Source of the DNA: Corbicula japonica
Lineage: Eukaryota; Mollusca; Bivalvia; Venerida; Cyrenidae
Assembly: GCA_038501625.1 (NCBI GenBank)
Contig: JAZAYU010000013.1
Span: 7,192,001-7,256,000 of the forward strand
Length of the DNA: 64,000 nucleotides
Direction of reading: 5' to 3'
Shown here: in pieces, positions 1 through 11,996 of the stretch
Layout: every line of letters begins with the position of its first letter
Numbering within the stretch: the stretch's first letter is position 1
The notes under the pieces: generated by a model
Seen by the model: the letters and a program-made list of their open reading frames with translations, nothing else
What the model was told of the DNA's origin: nothing
The model's database searches: none
Program-made: the position numbers and the translations under genes

Positions 1-3000
1 TCAAGTGTATGAATTGTGGTGATTTGAATATTTCTGAAGAAGAAAATAGTGATAGTCAAGCTAAAAATAGTTCAAGTAATGGAAGTAGACCCAAACCGCA
101 TGATGTAATGGATAAATTGTGCTCGAATTGTTTTCAAATGAATATTTCTTGTGGTAATGAAGAAAGTGATGAAAGTTTCCATAAACCTGGTGAGAATAAG
201 GAATTAAGTGTCAGGCATGAAAAGAATGAGATTCCTGAAAGTTCTGTGATGTATACCGCATGTGATAGTAGACAAGGCTCAAGACAAAGTGCAATAGGAG
301 GACAGAAGGATGGTGTTGCTGTCAGGTGTACTGTGATAGAACAATATGGAGAGGTTCCTAGTCCAAGGTGGAGGCACACTGCAGTGTTACATCATGGAAA
401 AGGTTAGCTGTATACAGAAAAATACTGATTTTCACTTTAACAGATCAAGTTAGATATGATTATACTTGTCACAGGGTGAGAAATTTGTGAAGCCAGACTG
501 AGACTTGAACCAGGGACCCCTTGCTTAGAGGCGACGTGCTCTCCCGACTGAGCTATCTGAGCCACTTACACATCTTCTCCCCAAATAGTGACTAAATCGT
601 TACTGCTAAATATTCTCGCCACATTTAGGAAAATTGTCATCAAAGTCCCGAGGTAATTTACATGAATTACCGTGACAGCATTGCATTGATAGTCTAAGAT
701 GCCTGGAATAATTTATTGCCGGCATCTTAGACTATCAAATTCAATGCAATGCTGTCACAGTCCCTTGTTGGATGCCATATGTCACAGGGTGAGTAATCGT
801 GTAACCAGACCAAGAATCGGACCCGGAACCCCTCACTTACAGGATGAGTGCTCTCCTGCTCTGCTATCAGGGTCTCTTACACATTTTCTCCCAAAATAGT
901 GACTAGATCTGTACTGCCACATACTAAAAAATATTACCATTGTTTGGGATGATCAAAATTGTACTGTGTGAATAATGAGTTTCAGTAGCTAGGCCGAGTG
1001 GGCAGAAATATGCATTTCCATTATTGCCCACTATGAAGCTCTATCAAACCGAGCTTTAATATTTTCATAATTGTTGTGTTGGGTAGCTTTAAAAGTTGTG
1101 TCTTCATCTATACATGTATTAACCCTTTCCTCCATAGATACACCTTTATTGCATAGGCGAACAGTTTAGATCCAGATCAGATGGCACATCCTTGCCATCT
1201 GATCAGGATCTAAACTGTTCGCTCTTTGATTTGTTTGGTTATTTCAGACCAAAATGCGACCAGTGCAGATCCTGATCAGATGGCACAGATGTGCCAGCTC
1301 ATCTGGATCTAAACTGTTCACCTATTCAACTGGTCACACATGCGTAAAAATGTGTATATAATTATGGAGGAAAGGGTTAAAGTTTGAGTTATTGTAAGTG
1401 CAATCTCACTAAAGTCACATCTAACAAACTGTTAGATCTGATGACGGCGCGCAGACACTTTACATAAGCTATAGCGGTTTTACCCGATAACTACAGTCCA
1501 CACTCGTTGTGTCAAACTCGCTTAAGTCGAAACATCGGTTATCTCGAATTAATTTCACGGTCCCATCAAAATTTGTTCTTTTTACATATAATATTACGCC
1601 GTTTAAGTCGAATTCGACTTAAACAATGTTTCGATAAGTCGAACTAAATTTTAAACCCGCCGACTCAATTATCCTTTGTAAAGACATCGGATAAGTCGAA
1701 GTTTGAAAATCGACGCGGTCGAACAATGCGCGTGGTATCATCAAAGTGATAGCTTGTCAGGTGGGCAAACTGTCATGATTATTTAATAATCAATAATGAT
1801 TGTGTGTTTTGTAAAATGTTCACTCAATTAATGCATTTAGATATTTTTAATGGCAATTAAAGACAAACAGCGATTAATTACGATAATGATGTGACCATTG
1901 TGCCCTTAAAATATGCGAGCATCCCTTTACGAAAACACATGCAACAATGACTGATCAAAATGCAGTCAATACTCCTCAACAAAAAAGATGCGCAAAAAGA
2001 ACGCTCAAAGAGAAAGATTATGAAACAAGGTATGCAGCAATCATGGAGGTCGAGCGCGAGAACATTGATTATTTAACTTTATGATGACGATGATCATTAG
2101 CCTATGTACATGTACATGTAATATTTAAAATCAATTTCATAATGTGTTTAATTGTTTTGTTTTGATATATACAATCAATGTTTGGTTTAAATAATATTAG
2201 AAAAATGCATTGAGATGTTAATGTTTTTGATATTGGACATACAAACGCTTATTCATGATAGATAAGAAGCATATACGGTATACTATACGTTCATTGGCGT
2301 CAATTCGGATGTGTCGAACTTCGGATAACTCGAATTAAAATCGACGGTCCCGGCGAGTTCGACACAACGAGTGTGGACTGTACTTTTAGAAATTGTCAAC
2401 ACAGGAAGCATGATTTATAACGTTCACAAACTGATCTGAAGATGTCATTACATTAGAAATAAATGCAATAATACATAAATATATGTGTCTTCAAATATGC
2501 ATTAAAAAGGCTGTAAACACTTTCCATGGTTTTAAATACTATGTTTACTTTCACTTTTGCGATTTTGTAGCCGACAATCTGATTGGTTCAAAGGGTTAGA
2601 GATAAAAGCATGTTTTAGTTACTCCTTGTCAGATCCTGATAGTGTAGCGGTTTTTAGGAGTTAACTTTAATCAGATTGACTGACAGTGTTAATATGAAAT
2701 TTGTATATTAGTTTCTCCTTTGAAACAGATTGTAGTGACCCAGGCCAGACAGTGTAAGCTTATCATTGTTTGCTCTTGTTGCAAATGTTAGGTGAGGACA
2801 AGAGCCTAAATACTATTATTAAAATCATGAATTTAAAAGATATTAACATGTTTTCAGAGCTAAGTTTGCAACTGTAGGTACTGTTGCAATCTGCTACATG
2901 TCACCAACATTGTATTTAAGAGACATGAATTAAAATGAGCTGCATGACTAAACGATGTTAAGTTGATGTAATAAAAGCTACAATTTAACAAACTTGAAAA

Positions 3001-6000
3001 TAGTATGTTTGTAATGTTTTCAGGAGGAGAGCAGGCAGTGTATATTTACGGAGGTAGAAGCCAGAATATCCTAGCATTCTCTGATTGTTTCAAGTTTACA
3101 GTGGAGACACAGCAGTGGTCAAAGGTACAAAGGAATTTCTTTGAGAGTCAGTTCAGTAAAACTTTTCCCAGTTAATAAATCTTTTTAGCTCACCTGAGCT
3201 GGCTCAGGGTGAGCTATTAGGATTGATGAATGTCCGTCGTCCGTCGTCTGTCGTCCGTCGTCCGTCCGCACTTAGTTCGTTAACACTCTAGCGGTCACAT
3301 TTTTGCTCCGATTGTCATGAAACTTGGTCAGGATGTTTGTCCCAATGATTTCTCGGACGAGTTCGAATATGGGTCATCTGGGTCAAAAAACTAGGTCACT
3401 GTTACTAAAAATAGAATTTTCTTGTTAACACTCTAGCGGTCACATTTTTGCTCCGATTGTCATGAAACTTGGTCAGGATGTTTGTCCCAATGATTTCTCG
3501 GACGAGTTCGAATATGGGTCATCTGGGTCCCAAAACTAGGTCACTGTTACTAAAAATAGAATTTTCTTGTTAACACTCTAGCGGTCACATTTTTGCTCCG
3601 ATTGTCATGAAACTTGGTCAGGATGTTTGTCCCAATGATTTCTCGGACGAGTTCGAATATGGGTCAACTGGGTCCAAAAACTAGGTCACTGTTACTAAAA
3701 ATAGAATTTTCTTGTTAACACTCTAGCGGTCACATTTTTGCTCCGATTGTCATGAAACTTGGTCAAGATGTTTGTCACAATGATTTCTCGGACGAGTTTG
3801 AATATGGGTCATCTGGGTCCAAAAACTAGGTCACTGTTGCTAAAAATAGAATTTTCTTGTTAACACTCTAGCGGTCACAATTTTGCTCTGATTGTCATGA
3901 AACTTGGTCAGGATGTTTGTCCAAATGATTTCTCAGACGAGTTTGAATATGGGTCATCTGGGTCCAAAAACTAGGTCACAGTTACTAAAAATAGAATTTT
4001 CTTGTTAACACTCTAGCGGTCACATTTTTGCTCCGATTGTCATGAAACTTGGTCAGGATGTTTGTCCCAATGCTTTCTCGGACCAGTTCGAAAATGGGTA
4101 ATTTGGGTCCAAAAACTAGGTCACTGTTACTTAAAATAGAATTTTCTTGTTAACACTCTAGCAGTCACATTTTTGTTCTGATTGTCATGAAACTTGGTCA
4201 GGATGTTTGTCCCAATGATTTCTCGGACAAGTTCGAATATGGGTCATCTGGGTCCAAAAAAACTAGGTCACTGTTACTAAAAATAGAATTTTCTTGTTAA
4301 CACTCTAGCAGTCACATTTTTTCTCCGATTGTCATGAAACTTGGTCAGGATGTTTGTCCCAATGATTTCTCGGACGAGTTTGAATATGGGTCATCTGGGT
4401 CCAAAAACTAGGTCACTGTTGCTAAAAATTGAATTTTCTTGTTAACACTCTAGCGGTCACAATTTTGCTCTGATTGTCATGAAACTTGGTCAGGATGTTT
4501 GTCCAAATGATTTCTCAGACGAGTTTGAATATGGGTCATCTGGGTCCAAAAACTAGGTCACAGTTACTAAAAATAGAATTTTCTTGTTAACACTCTAGCG
4601 GTCACATTTTTGCTCCGATTGTCATGAAACTTGGTCAGGATGTTTGTCCCAATGCTTTCTCGGACCAGTTCGAAAATGGGTAATTTGGGTCCAAAAACTA
4701 GGTCACTGTTACTTAAAATAGAATTTTCTTGTTAACACTCTAGCAGTCACATTTTTGTTCTGATTGTCATGAAACTTGGTCAGGATGTTTGTCCCAATGA
4801 TTTCTCGGACAAGTTCGAATATGGGTCATCTGGGTCCAAAAAAACTAGGTCACTGTTACTAAAAATAGAATTTTCTTGTTAACACTCTAGCAGTCACATT
4901 TTTTCTCCGATTGTCATGAAACTTGGTCAGGATGTTTGTCCCAATGATTTCTCGGACGAGTTCGAATATGGGTCATCTGGGTCCCAAAACTAGGTCACTG
5001 TTACTAAAAATAGAATTTTCTTGTTAACACTCTAGTGGTCACATTTTTGCTCCGATTGTCATGAAACTTGGTCAGGATGTTTGTCCCAATGATTTCTCGG
5101 ACGAGTTCGAATATGGGTCAACTGGGTCCAAAAACTAGGTCACTGTTACTAAAAATAGAATTTTCTTGTTAACACTCTAGCGGTCACATTTTTGCTCCGA
5201 TTGTCATGAAACTTGGTCAAGATGTTTGTCACAATGATTTCTCGGACGAGTTTGAATATGGGTCATCTGGGTCCAAAAACTAGGTCACTGTTGCTAAAAA
5301 TAGAATTTTCTTGTTAACACTCTAGCGGTCACAATTTTGCTCTGATTGTCATGAAACTTGGTCAGGATGTTTGTCCAAATGATTTCTCAGACGAGTTTGA
5401 ATATGGGTCATCTGGGTCCAAAAACTAGGTCACAGTTACTAAAAATAGAATTTTCTTGTTAACACTCTAGCGGTCACATTTTTGCTCCGATTGTCATGAA
5501 ACTTGGTCAGGATGTTTGTCCCAATGCTTTCTCGGACCAGTTCGAAAATGGGTAATTTGGGTCCAAAAACTAGGTCACTGTTACTAAAAATAGAATTTTC
5601 TTGTTAACACTCTAGCAGTCACATTTTTTCTCCGATTGTCATGAAACTTGGTCAGGATGTTTGTCCCAATGATTTCTCGGACGAGTTCGAATATGGGTCA
5701 TCTGGGTCTAAAAACTAGATCACTGTTACTTAAAATAGAATTTTCTTGTTAACACTCTAGCGGTCACATTTTTGCTCAGATTGTCATGAAACTTGGTCAG
5801 GATGTTTGTCCCAATGATTTCTCGGACGAGTTCGAATATGGGTCATCTGGGTCCAAAAACTAGGTCACTGTTACTAAAAATAGAATTTTGTTGTTAACAG
5901 TCTAGCGGTCACATTTTTGCTCCGATTGTCATGAAACTTGGTCAGTATGTTTGTCCCAATGATTTCTCGGATGAGTTCGAATATGGGTCATCTGGGTCTT

Positions 6001-9000
6001 GGTCACTGTTACTCAAAATAACTTTGTTGTACTCAGGTGAGCGATAAAGGGCCATCATGGCCCTCTTGTTTATGTTCACACGAAGTATAGAGTTGCACTT
6101 GTACATCTGTACAACTCTTCGTCCGTTTGTTCCCCAAATCTTGTGGCATCAACTTCTCATTAACTATTGGGCGAACTTCTTTCAAACTTGCACAGATGAT
6201 CAAGCAGGATGTGTAGATGATAGAAAAAGAAAGGATTTCTTTCCTGTTACCATTTTTACTTGAGTTATGGCCCTTTGTTACAAATGTTGTAGAGGTGGGG
6301 GGCATCAGTCCGAGGACACATTCTAGTTTTACATTGGTAAGTAAAAGATGGAACATTAAATAAAAATAGCTAGATCAAACAATTCCCTGAAATTCTATTT
6401 ACATCTAAACACAAACCTAAGCAACACAAAACAAAACATGTTACTGATAACAATATATGGTGTCTCTATATCTAACAAATGTATACAAAATGAGATGTTT
6501 GTAAAATTGTATTTGATCTTGTTTTCTGGTCATGTAAATAGATGACAAAAAATAAAATGCTGATCTCTCTTTTCATCATAAAAATTTTTAAGGAAATGAC
6601 TGAATCATCATGATGAGTTAGTCATGACTTTAAACATATAGAGGGGCTAAAACTATATATTTATAAAACCTGGGCACAAGATCATAAAACAAAATCTGGA
6701 GATCAGTCTCAAATCTCAAGCATCTGATTGGCTGAAATGGCGACTGATCTTTTAGGCTGGGGCCCTCAGGCCTATATCTATCATACTGAAAACTGAAGCC
6801 TCACATAGAAAAGCCTTTACCTTTTTAACTAATTATTCAAATCAGTGCGCTATTCATTTGCATAAAATAGTTCACCGAATTAAAGGTTTCTACCCATCAT
6901 CTGTACTTTACAAGTTTTGTTCTTGAACAACTTTTACCGTCTTTTCCTGTTTTTGTCCACAGTATTATTGTTTCGCAAATTGTATCAGTCTTTTTTTATA
7001 TTATTATATAGTTGTTATAATGTTAAACCACTAATCATTTATAAATATAAACAATATATAAATCTTACGGTTCTTGACCTTTAACACACCACAGTTTTCA
7101 CATAGACGCTTGATTAGGAAACAGTTAACATCGAGTTAACACAGATTAAAAAAATAGTTCTAGATGTTTTAGTATACAAATAAAACATTTGATAAACTTC
7201 ATTCTTTATGTCCAATTCATTTCTTTAAGTAATTGTACGAGTTTTATTTGCTAACAAATCATAAAGAAGCAATCACAATCAAAATTATGAAAGGCATACA
7301 TGTACCACGTTCTATATTTAAATAAACAGTCGAGAGGGTCATTACAAAAGTCAAGTCCATTTAACAGAATGTCTTATTTCGAGTCATTTAAAAACTGTAA
7401 TATGACATATGGATTGATTTTTATACGCCCGTTTGAAAAACAGGACATATTATGGGAACACCTGCGGCCGGCAGGCGGGTTGGCGGGCGGGCGGCGTCTG
7501 CAGGGTTTCTGCTCTCTAAGTCAAAGAGTTTTCATCAGGTCTTTATCAAACTTGGTGAATATGTTGGTCTGCATAATGTCTTGATCAAGTTCCATAACCA
7601 GCCAAATCCCCCCAGGCACTCCTGAATTATGGCCCTTTAATTGTCCAAAATTTGGGTTTCCGCTCTCTAAGTCAAAGAGTTTTTGTCCAGTCTTTATTTA
7701 TCCCCCTGCAAATTTATCCCCCCGCCAAAGGCGAAGGGGATATTATTAATATTATTAGAAATGCCCTTCGTCCGTCAGTGCATCTGTCCGTCCGTCCGAA
7801 ACAATTTTGTACGGAGCATAAGTCCAAAACTACTCGAGGGATTTTATTCAAACTTCATACACTGACAGAGCACATTGGAAGGTAGTGCAGTGTGCAAGAA
7901 CAATAATTCTACCTTGCCTATTTTTGGAGTTATTTCCCTTTATCATATTTCCTTGATAAATTTTGTCCAGAGCATAACTCCAAAACTTCTTGAGGGTTAC
8001 ATATGAGAGCTGCTTGATGTGAAATTGATGTTCTACGGAACATTTTTTTGTGTTTTTGTCTTACGAGGGAACCATGATTATGTTGACATGATTGTTGAAA
8101 AACAGCTCAAGCACTCAATGAGTTGGAAAATCCTGCTCCCAAAAATATTGTCATTACCATTGAATTTACCACAAATATGACAGGCGTATTTTGTGTCTGT
8201 TTGGCACTCTTGTTAGATATTGTTATTGATACGAAATTGTATGGTTTTTATCTGTATACTCATTCATTTAATTAGTTCCTTTTAAGGCACTTCCAACCTT
8301 AGTAACAATCATTACGTCCTCAAATGCCCCAGCCTTTCTGCGCTTTCAGCTCTTTGATATGATCTTGGGCCCAGAATTTACAGGCCAATATGCAGTAATG
8401 TCTTCATTTAAAGTGATTCAGGGGAAGAAGGGCATGTTACCTTAACTTCAACTTGTACTTGATATGCAGCAAATTTTATAATGATATTTCAGATAGAATC
8501 TTGTGGTTCACACCCAGAAGCGAGACAGTCTCACACTGCCTCAATCTGGAGCAACTATATGGTGATTGCTGGTGGTCTTGACTCAGACCTGCAGCCATTG
8601 AACTCTGTCTTCTTGCTGGATCTTGACTTGTGTACATGGACTACATTAGACTGTGATATCAACCCAAGGTAGGGATGCAATTATCACGTCTTCTGGTGAG
8701 ACAGAAAAAAGGTCAACCAACTGTCTTATTTTATATTTGTGTGAACTCAATACATGTACACTGCAACTCCATTATATCGCGGACCTCGGGGTCCAAGCCC
8801 GCCAACCGCGATATAAACGGAGCGCGATATAAGTACATAAGCGCGCTAAAACAAGGAGAATTCATTTGTTTTTGCTGTCAGATGCATGTATATAGCGGTG
8901 TTGCATAATTAACATGCCATGAAATCTACGGGTACATCAGGGAGTACGAACCGTGCTGGACAAATGTTTTAAACAACTATTTTATATTAATTATTAAGAT

Positions 9001-11300
9001 TTATTTTTAATAAAAAGAAATTAATTAATGTACAAAACAAAGATCGCCGTTTACAATTTCCAAAGGTGATATTATTGTTTTCGGTACTTTCAACTGATCG
9101 ACGATCTGTTGGTCGGTCATGGTCGGCGATGTTAGTTCGTCGTCATCCTTTGTTTACCAGCTTGATATATTGATGAGCAGGTAATGTCAAAACAACAAAT
9201 TGTTTTGACGTTTCCTGCTCATCTCTATTTTGGTCAGCAACTTGCATTAATTGTCGCTAATTTGCGGTTTGTCTCGTGAACGAAATTCTGCCGGTACCGT
9301 ATCAGCTTGGTGTTTTTCTCACCTATTGTTCGTCACAAACGGGGTTTCATGTCAAATCAGAAGCAACAGAATTGTAAAAAAAACAACTTTCATCTATTTA
9401 ATACGTTTGATGTTAAATTGTATCTGCTGCTGAATGTGTACATCGCCTCTTAAGTCCCTGTATACAAAATGTAATAAACAGCTTTCGCCGATAATGACGT
9501 AATACGACACGGAAAAAGCGCGCGTTTCGTGAATTTGTCGCCAACGTTGATTTAATCATTTGATCTTTTTTTTTACCACCCATGAAGAATGAACAAACAT
9601 ATACATTGTAAATGTGCAAAAAAATTGGGATCCACGGACCAAGCGTGATATATTGGATATCGAGATATAACGGATCGCGATAATACGGAGTTGCAGTGTA
9701 TAATTTATAATTGGGATAAGCATGAATTTGAACATTATGATATGGGAACTTTAGTAATATTTTCTAATCTTCATCAAATTTGGTCAGAGTGTTTATACCT
9801 TGGGTAAAATTTGATAACCATTATCTGCGGAGTTTTGGGCCTTAAACAAATGATTGTTTACTGAATTAGCACTGGAAAGTCTTTATCTTATTACATGTAT
9901 CACTGAACTTGTTTATATGGGAATAATATCTGTGTTCAGTTCTTCATTGGATAGCAGTAGTTGCAGCAGAGTTACAGGCCCTTGCAAATATTTCTCTGAA
10001 ACGAATATCTACTTTCTTTATCTGCTATTCACTTAAGATGGCAGTTGTATTGCACTGTCATTGATAAACAATAAAAGTAAAGGAAATTGCAATTCAATTA
10101 AACTTTGTCCAAAAAAATGTTACTAAATATATCTTCATTTTATGTATGTTTATTTTATTTATGTTCTGTATTGGTATCATGGAACAGCATGTTGATATGT
10201 ATCTGTGAATGTTGTTTTTTTCAGATATTCACATACTGCTCATGTTATAAATGACTTCCTGATTCTGATCGGTGGAGTAAACATGTCCCATACTCCTCCG
10301 GGTGTTGCTATGATACATCTCCCATCAGGCATCAGTGCAGAGTTCTCACTTCCTGTAAGTATGCATGTACCTTGACAAAATGCAATGAGGAAAGCCTACT
10401 AGCCAACAGCCTTCATGTTTTGATGGCAACTGTTGTGTGGTTTTACTTAACCCTTTACTCCATATATACTCTTTTTATCCCATGTGCAACAAGTGTAGAT
10501 CTAAATCAGCTGGCACATCTGTGCCATCTAAAATGGATCTGCAATGTTTACTTTTTGGTCAGAAATAACCCAATTAATCAATAGTGGAGATCCTGATCAG
10601 GCAACATGGATTAAAAATTTAAATTTAACCCTTTCCTCCATAGATACACCTTAATTGCATGGGCGAACAGTTTAGATCCACATCAGCCGGCACATCCGTG
10701 CCGTCTGATCAGGATTTAAACTGTTTGCTTTTTGAATCATTAGGTTATTTCTGACCAAAATGTGACCAGTGCAGATCCTGATCAGACGGCACTGATGTGC
10801 CGGCTGATCTGGATCTACACTGGTCGCACATGCGTAAAAAGGCGTATATATGGAGGAAAGGGTTAAGAAATGGCTAAGATGGAAACTTATGGACCCTCTA
10901 TTCTTCTGTTGTGACAAGGAAACACTAACTCTGTTTTTCAAGAAAATTGAAAATGTTGATAACTGCTGCTGAAAATGGGTAAAAATGTTTCCCTATACTA
11001 GGAACTTGTGCTGATCCTTGAATATGTAGACAGTTCTCTGAAACTTTGGGTTTCTGCTAATAGGAAACAAAGATTTCACATCAGATGTTTCTTTTGCAGG
11101 ATGTTAGTAAAGAGAATCTAGTGATGCTACATAGACATTCCAGCGTTGCCATTGACAACAACAGAATCTTGTTGCTAGGTGGAGGGGGGAACTGTTTCTC
11201 ATTTGGAACACATCTCAACTCTTCCCCTATTATAATTGACTTAAAACAAGCTCTGGACACAATGGAGCAACATGTGCTCAAGAGGATTGGAAGTGTGTGA
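1..11300 (+). CDS. LCMT2: TYW4/LCMT2-type tRNA wybutosine-synthesizing enzyme, C-terminal Kelch half (5' partial, 5 exons)
   Basis: Known of the family: TYW4/LCMT2 is a SAM-dependent enzyme that finishes wybutosine at position 37 of tRNA-Phe; it has an N-terminal carboxyl-methyltransferase-like domain and a C-terminal Kelch/beta-propeller domain. Seen: exons 1-402, 3024-3124, 8493-8668, 10225-10354 and 11100-11300 join in frame across GT-AG introns. They give Kelch-type blades (PSPRWRHTAVLHHG, AVYIYGGRSQN, EARQSHTASIW, RYSHTAHVINDFLILIGG) and end in LLLGGGGNCFSFGTHLN, which I recognise as the TYW4 C-terminal signature. The stop is at 11298-11300. The methyltransferase half would lie upstream of the window. 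Residues before the first blade are low-complexity with two C-x2-C pairs and look lineage-specific. As I recall, the human gene has no introns in its coding region, so this split structure is notable. Other Kelch proteins are possible, but the C-terminal motif makes this call fairly sure. Confidence 0.83.
467..640 (-). repeat. tRNA-derived SINE copy 1
   Basis: On the minus strand the sequence contains a tRNA-like head with box A (TAGCTCAGTCGGGAGAGCA) and box B (GGTTCAAGTCT), followed by a non-tRNA body. The head starts near 572 and runs down to about 474. A second diverged copy in the same orientation lies at 778-940, so this is a SINE and not a single tRNA gene. Confidence 0.6.
671..772. repeat. 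Hairpin (foldback) between two SINE copies
   Basis: Arms of about 35 bp (GTGACAGCATTGCATTGATA ... and its complement ending GCAATGCTGTCACAG) flank a short AT-rich loop. It separates the two SINE copies inside the first TYW4 intron. Confidence 0.6.
778..940 (-). repeat. tRNA-derived SINE copy 2 (diverged)
   Basis: It shares the GTCACAGGGTGAG...ATTTTCTCCCAAAATAGTGAC order with the copy at 467-640. Its box A and box B are more eroded. Confidence 0.5.
1119..1380. mobile_element. TTAA-flanked double-hairpin MITE, copy 1
   Basis: The element begins TTAACCCTTTCCTCCAT and ends ATGGAGGAAAGGGTTAA. TTAA at both ends and CCC...GGG termini match the piggyBac target-site habit. Inside are two imperfect palindromes built on GATCAGATGGCACA and GATCAGGATCT. 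At least ten related copies lie in the window. Confidence 0.8.
1494..2380. mobile_element. TA-flanked pogo/Tigger-like non-autonomous element
   Basis: Terminal inverted repeats start CAGTCCACACTCGTTGTGTC at 1494 and end in the complement at 2380, with TA on both sides (1492-1493 and 2381-2382). The inner ends are rich in TTCGAC/AAGTCGAA motifs. No transposase reading frame is visible. TA target plus CAGT termini suggests the Tc1/mariner-pogo superfamily (inference). Confidence 0.75.
2381..3023. other. Rest of TYW4 intron 1
   Basis: AT-rich sequence with no recognisable gene or repeat. A pyrimidine-rich stretch runs into the acceptor AG at 3022-3023. Confidence 0.5.
3187..6071. repeat. Bivalve-type interspersed element with a 145-bp tandem array
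   Basis: The element opens with a short palindrome (AGCTCACCTGAGC...GGTGAGCT) and GTCCGTC repeats, and closes with CTCAGGTGAGCG and GGGCCATCATGGCCCTCTTG. Between them, units beginning TAACACTCTAGCGGTCACA start at 3281, 3426, 3571, 3716, 3861, 4006, 4151, 4298, 4443, 4588, 4733, 4880, 5025, 5170, 5315, 5460, 5605, 5750 and 5895. The period is 145 bp, or 147 bp where two extra A occur. The array has no long open frame. It lies within TYW4 intron 2. Confidence 0.85.
6072..6335. repeat. Repeat related to 57190-57470
   Basis: Shared blocks with the later copy are TATAGAGTTGCACTTGT, TCTTGTGGCATCAA, CTTGCACAGATGATCAAGCA and GGCCCTTTGTTACAAATG. Short ORFs here on both strands are repeat sequence, not genes. 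Confidence 0.6.
6665..6745. repeat. Half copy of the CTGKGCC foldback family
   Basis: GGGCACAAGATCATAAAAC, then CAGTCTCAAATCTCAAGCAT and TGATTGGCTGAAATGGCGAC, match one arm of the full copy at 63690-63842. Confidence 0.55.
6746..7424. other. TYW4 intron 2, unassigned
   Basis: AT-rich; I see no gene, splice-supported exon or recognisable repeat. Confidence 0.4.
7425..8215. repeat. Bivalve-type repeat with GC-rich head
   Basis: It starts ATACGCCCGTTTGAAAAACA and is followed by a GCGGGCGGGC run. It then has two units containing GCTCTCTAAGTCAAAGAGTTTT, and a second element head at 7708 (CCCCCCGCCAAAGGCGAAGG, then GTCCGTC runs). It ends near TTTGGCACTCTTGTT. The apparent ORFs at 7300-7885 lie inside these repeats. 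Confidence 0.6.
8759..9698. mobile_element. TA-flanked element with CACTGCAACTCC termini
   Basis: The left end CACTGCAACTCCATTATATC and the right end ACGGAGTTGCAGTG form inverted repeats with TA duplicated at 8757-8758 and 9699-9700. GATATAA/CGCGATA motifs repeat inside both ends. No transposase frame is visible, so this is a non-autonomous Tc1/mariner- or pogo-like element (inference). It sits in TYW4 intron 3. Confidence 0.75.
10447..10590. mobile_element. TTAA double-hairpin MITE, truncated copy
   Basis: It begins TTAACCCTTTACTCCATATA and carries the first hairpin (GATCTAAATCAGCTGGCACA), but it breaks off after GGAGATCCTGATCAGGCA. It lies in TYW4 intron 4, just before a full copy. Confidence 0.6.
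10625..10866. mobile_element. TTAA double-hairpin MITE, full copy
   Basis: TTAACCCTTTCCTCCATAGA ... TATATGGAGGAAAGGGTTAA, with both palindromes well kept (CAGCCGGCACATCCGTGCCG and CAGACGGCACTGATGTGCCG). The ORF across it on the minus strand is a by-product of the repeat. Confidence 0.85.
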
Positions 11301-11316
11301 ATGAGGTTTGCTTAGT

Positions 11317-11526
11317 TTAACCCTTTCCTCCATTAATATGCATTTTTATGCATGTGCGATCAGTGTTGATCCAGATTAGCCGGCACATCCGTGCTGTCTG
11401 ATCAGGATCTGCAATGATCGCATAAAAAAGCAAACAGTTTAGATCCTGATCAGATGGCACGAATGTGCCGGCTGATCTGGATCTAAACTGTTCGCCCATG
11501 CAATAAATGTCTATCAAAGTTTTAAC
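11317..11526. mobile_element. TTAA double-hairpin MITE just after the TYW4 stop
   Basis: This copy begins TTAACCCTTTCCTCCATTAA only 16 bases after the TYW4 stop codon, so it probably lies in the 3' untranslated region. Its second hairpin is followed by CAATAAATG (AATAAA at 11502-11507). The terminal GGAAAGGG part is missing or eroded. Confidence 0.75.
11502..11507 (+). terminator. Candidate polyadenylation signal AATAAA of the TYW4 gene
   Basis: It is the first AATAAA downstream of the stop at 11300 that I noticed, and it lies inside the MITE. Use of this signal is inference; no transcript evidence is available. Confidence 0.35.
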
Positions 11527-11814
11527 ATGCTTTACCATTAACTTCAGGGAATATAAACCATGGGATATGTCTTGCTGTTGTTACCCTAAGTCTTGGGACA
11601 GGGTTATTATTGGGGCGCTATTATTTTTCAGGAAATCAATCGTTTTTGCCTCCCTATATGTTGGGACACTATTATGATTGGTATTTTTTCAGTGTCTTTA
11701 TGTTTAGAGACTTTTTCTTAAACAATATTTTTCTGCCCTAGATTTTGGGCCACAAAATATTTTAGTTATAATTATTTTTAACTATCACAAGACTACGGGT
11801 GATTGCAGTTTATT

Positions 11815-11996
11815 CCATGGGTGAACAGTGTAGATCAAGGTCAACCTGCACATCTGTGCAGTCTTATTAGGATCAACACTGTTTGTTTGTGTAAATATGA
11901 CTAAAGAAGATGCTGATCAGATCAGAATGAACCATGTGCAGGCTACTCTGGATCTTCAGTGGTAGCATATGGGTTATCTGTGGAGTAAAGAGTTAA
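11815..11996. mobile_element. Degenerate TTAA double-hairpin MITE
   Basis: It matches the family in GGGTGAACAGTGTAGATCAA, GCACATCTGTGCAGTCTTAT and the end GTGGAGTAAAGAGTTAA. It is strongly diverged and has lost the left terminus. Confidence 0.5.

Noticed and set aside
474..572. Possible functional tRNA gene on the minus strand
   Set aside because: Box A and box B are present, but the fold is incomplete, the sequence continues into a repeat body, and a second diverged copy lies at 778-880; it is a SINE head.
3281..6020. CRISPR-like regular repeat
   Set aside because: Units are contiguous 145-bp tandem repeats with no unique spacers, in an animal genome.
7300..7885. Overlapping plus-strand ORFs
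   Set aside because: They lie in bivalve-type repeats with GC-rich and GTCC-rich runs and show no conserved domain.
10672..10941. 89-codon minus-strand ORF with CATSVDPDQPAHQC
   Set aside because: This is the double-hairpin MITE read in one frame; similar 'ATSVDPDQPAH' peptides appear from other copies (40411, 58585).
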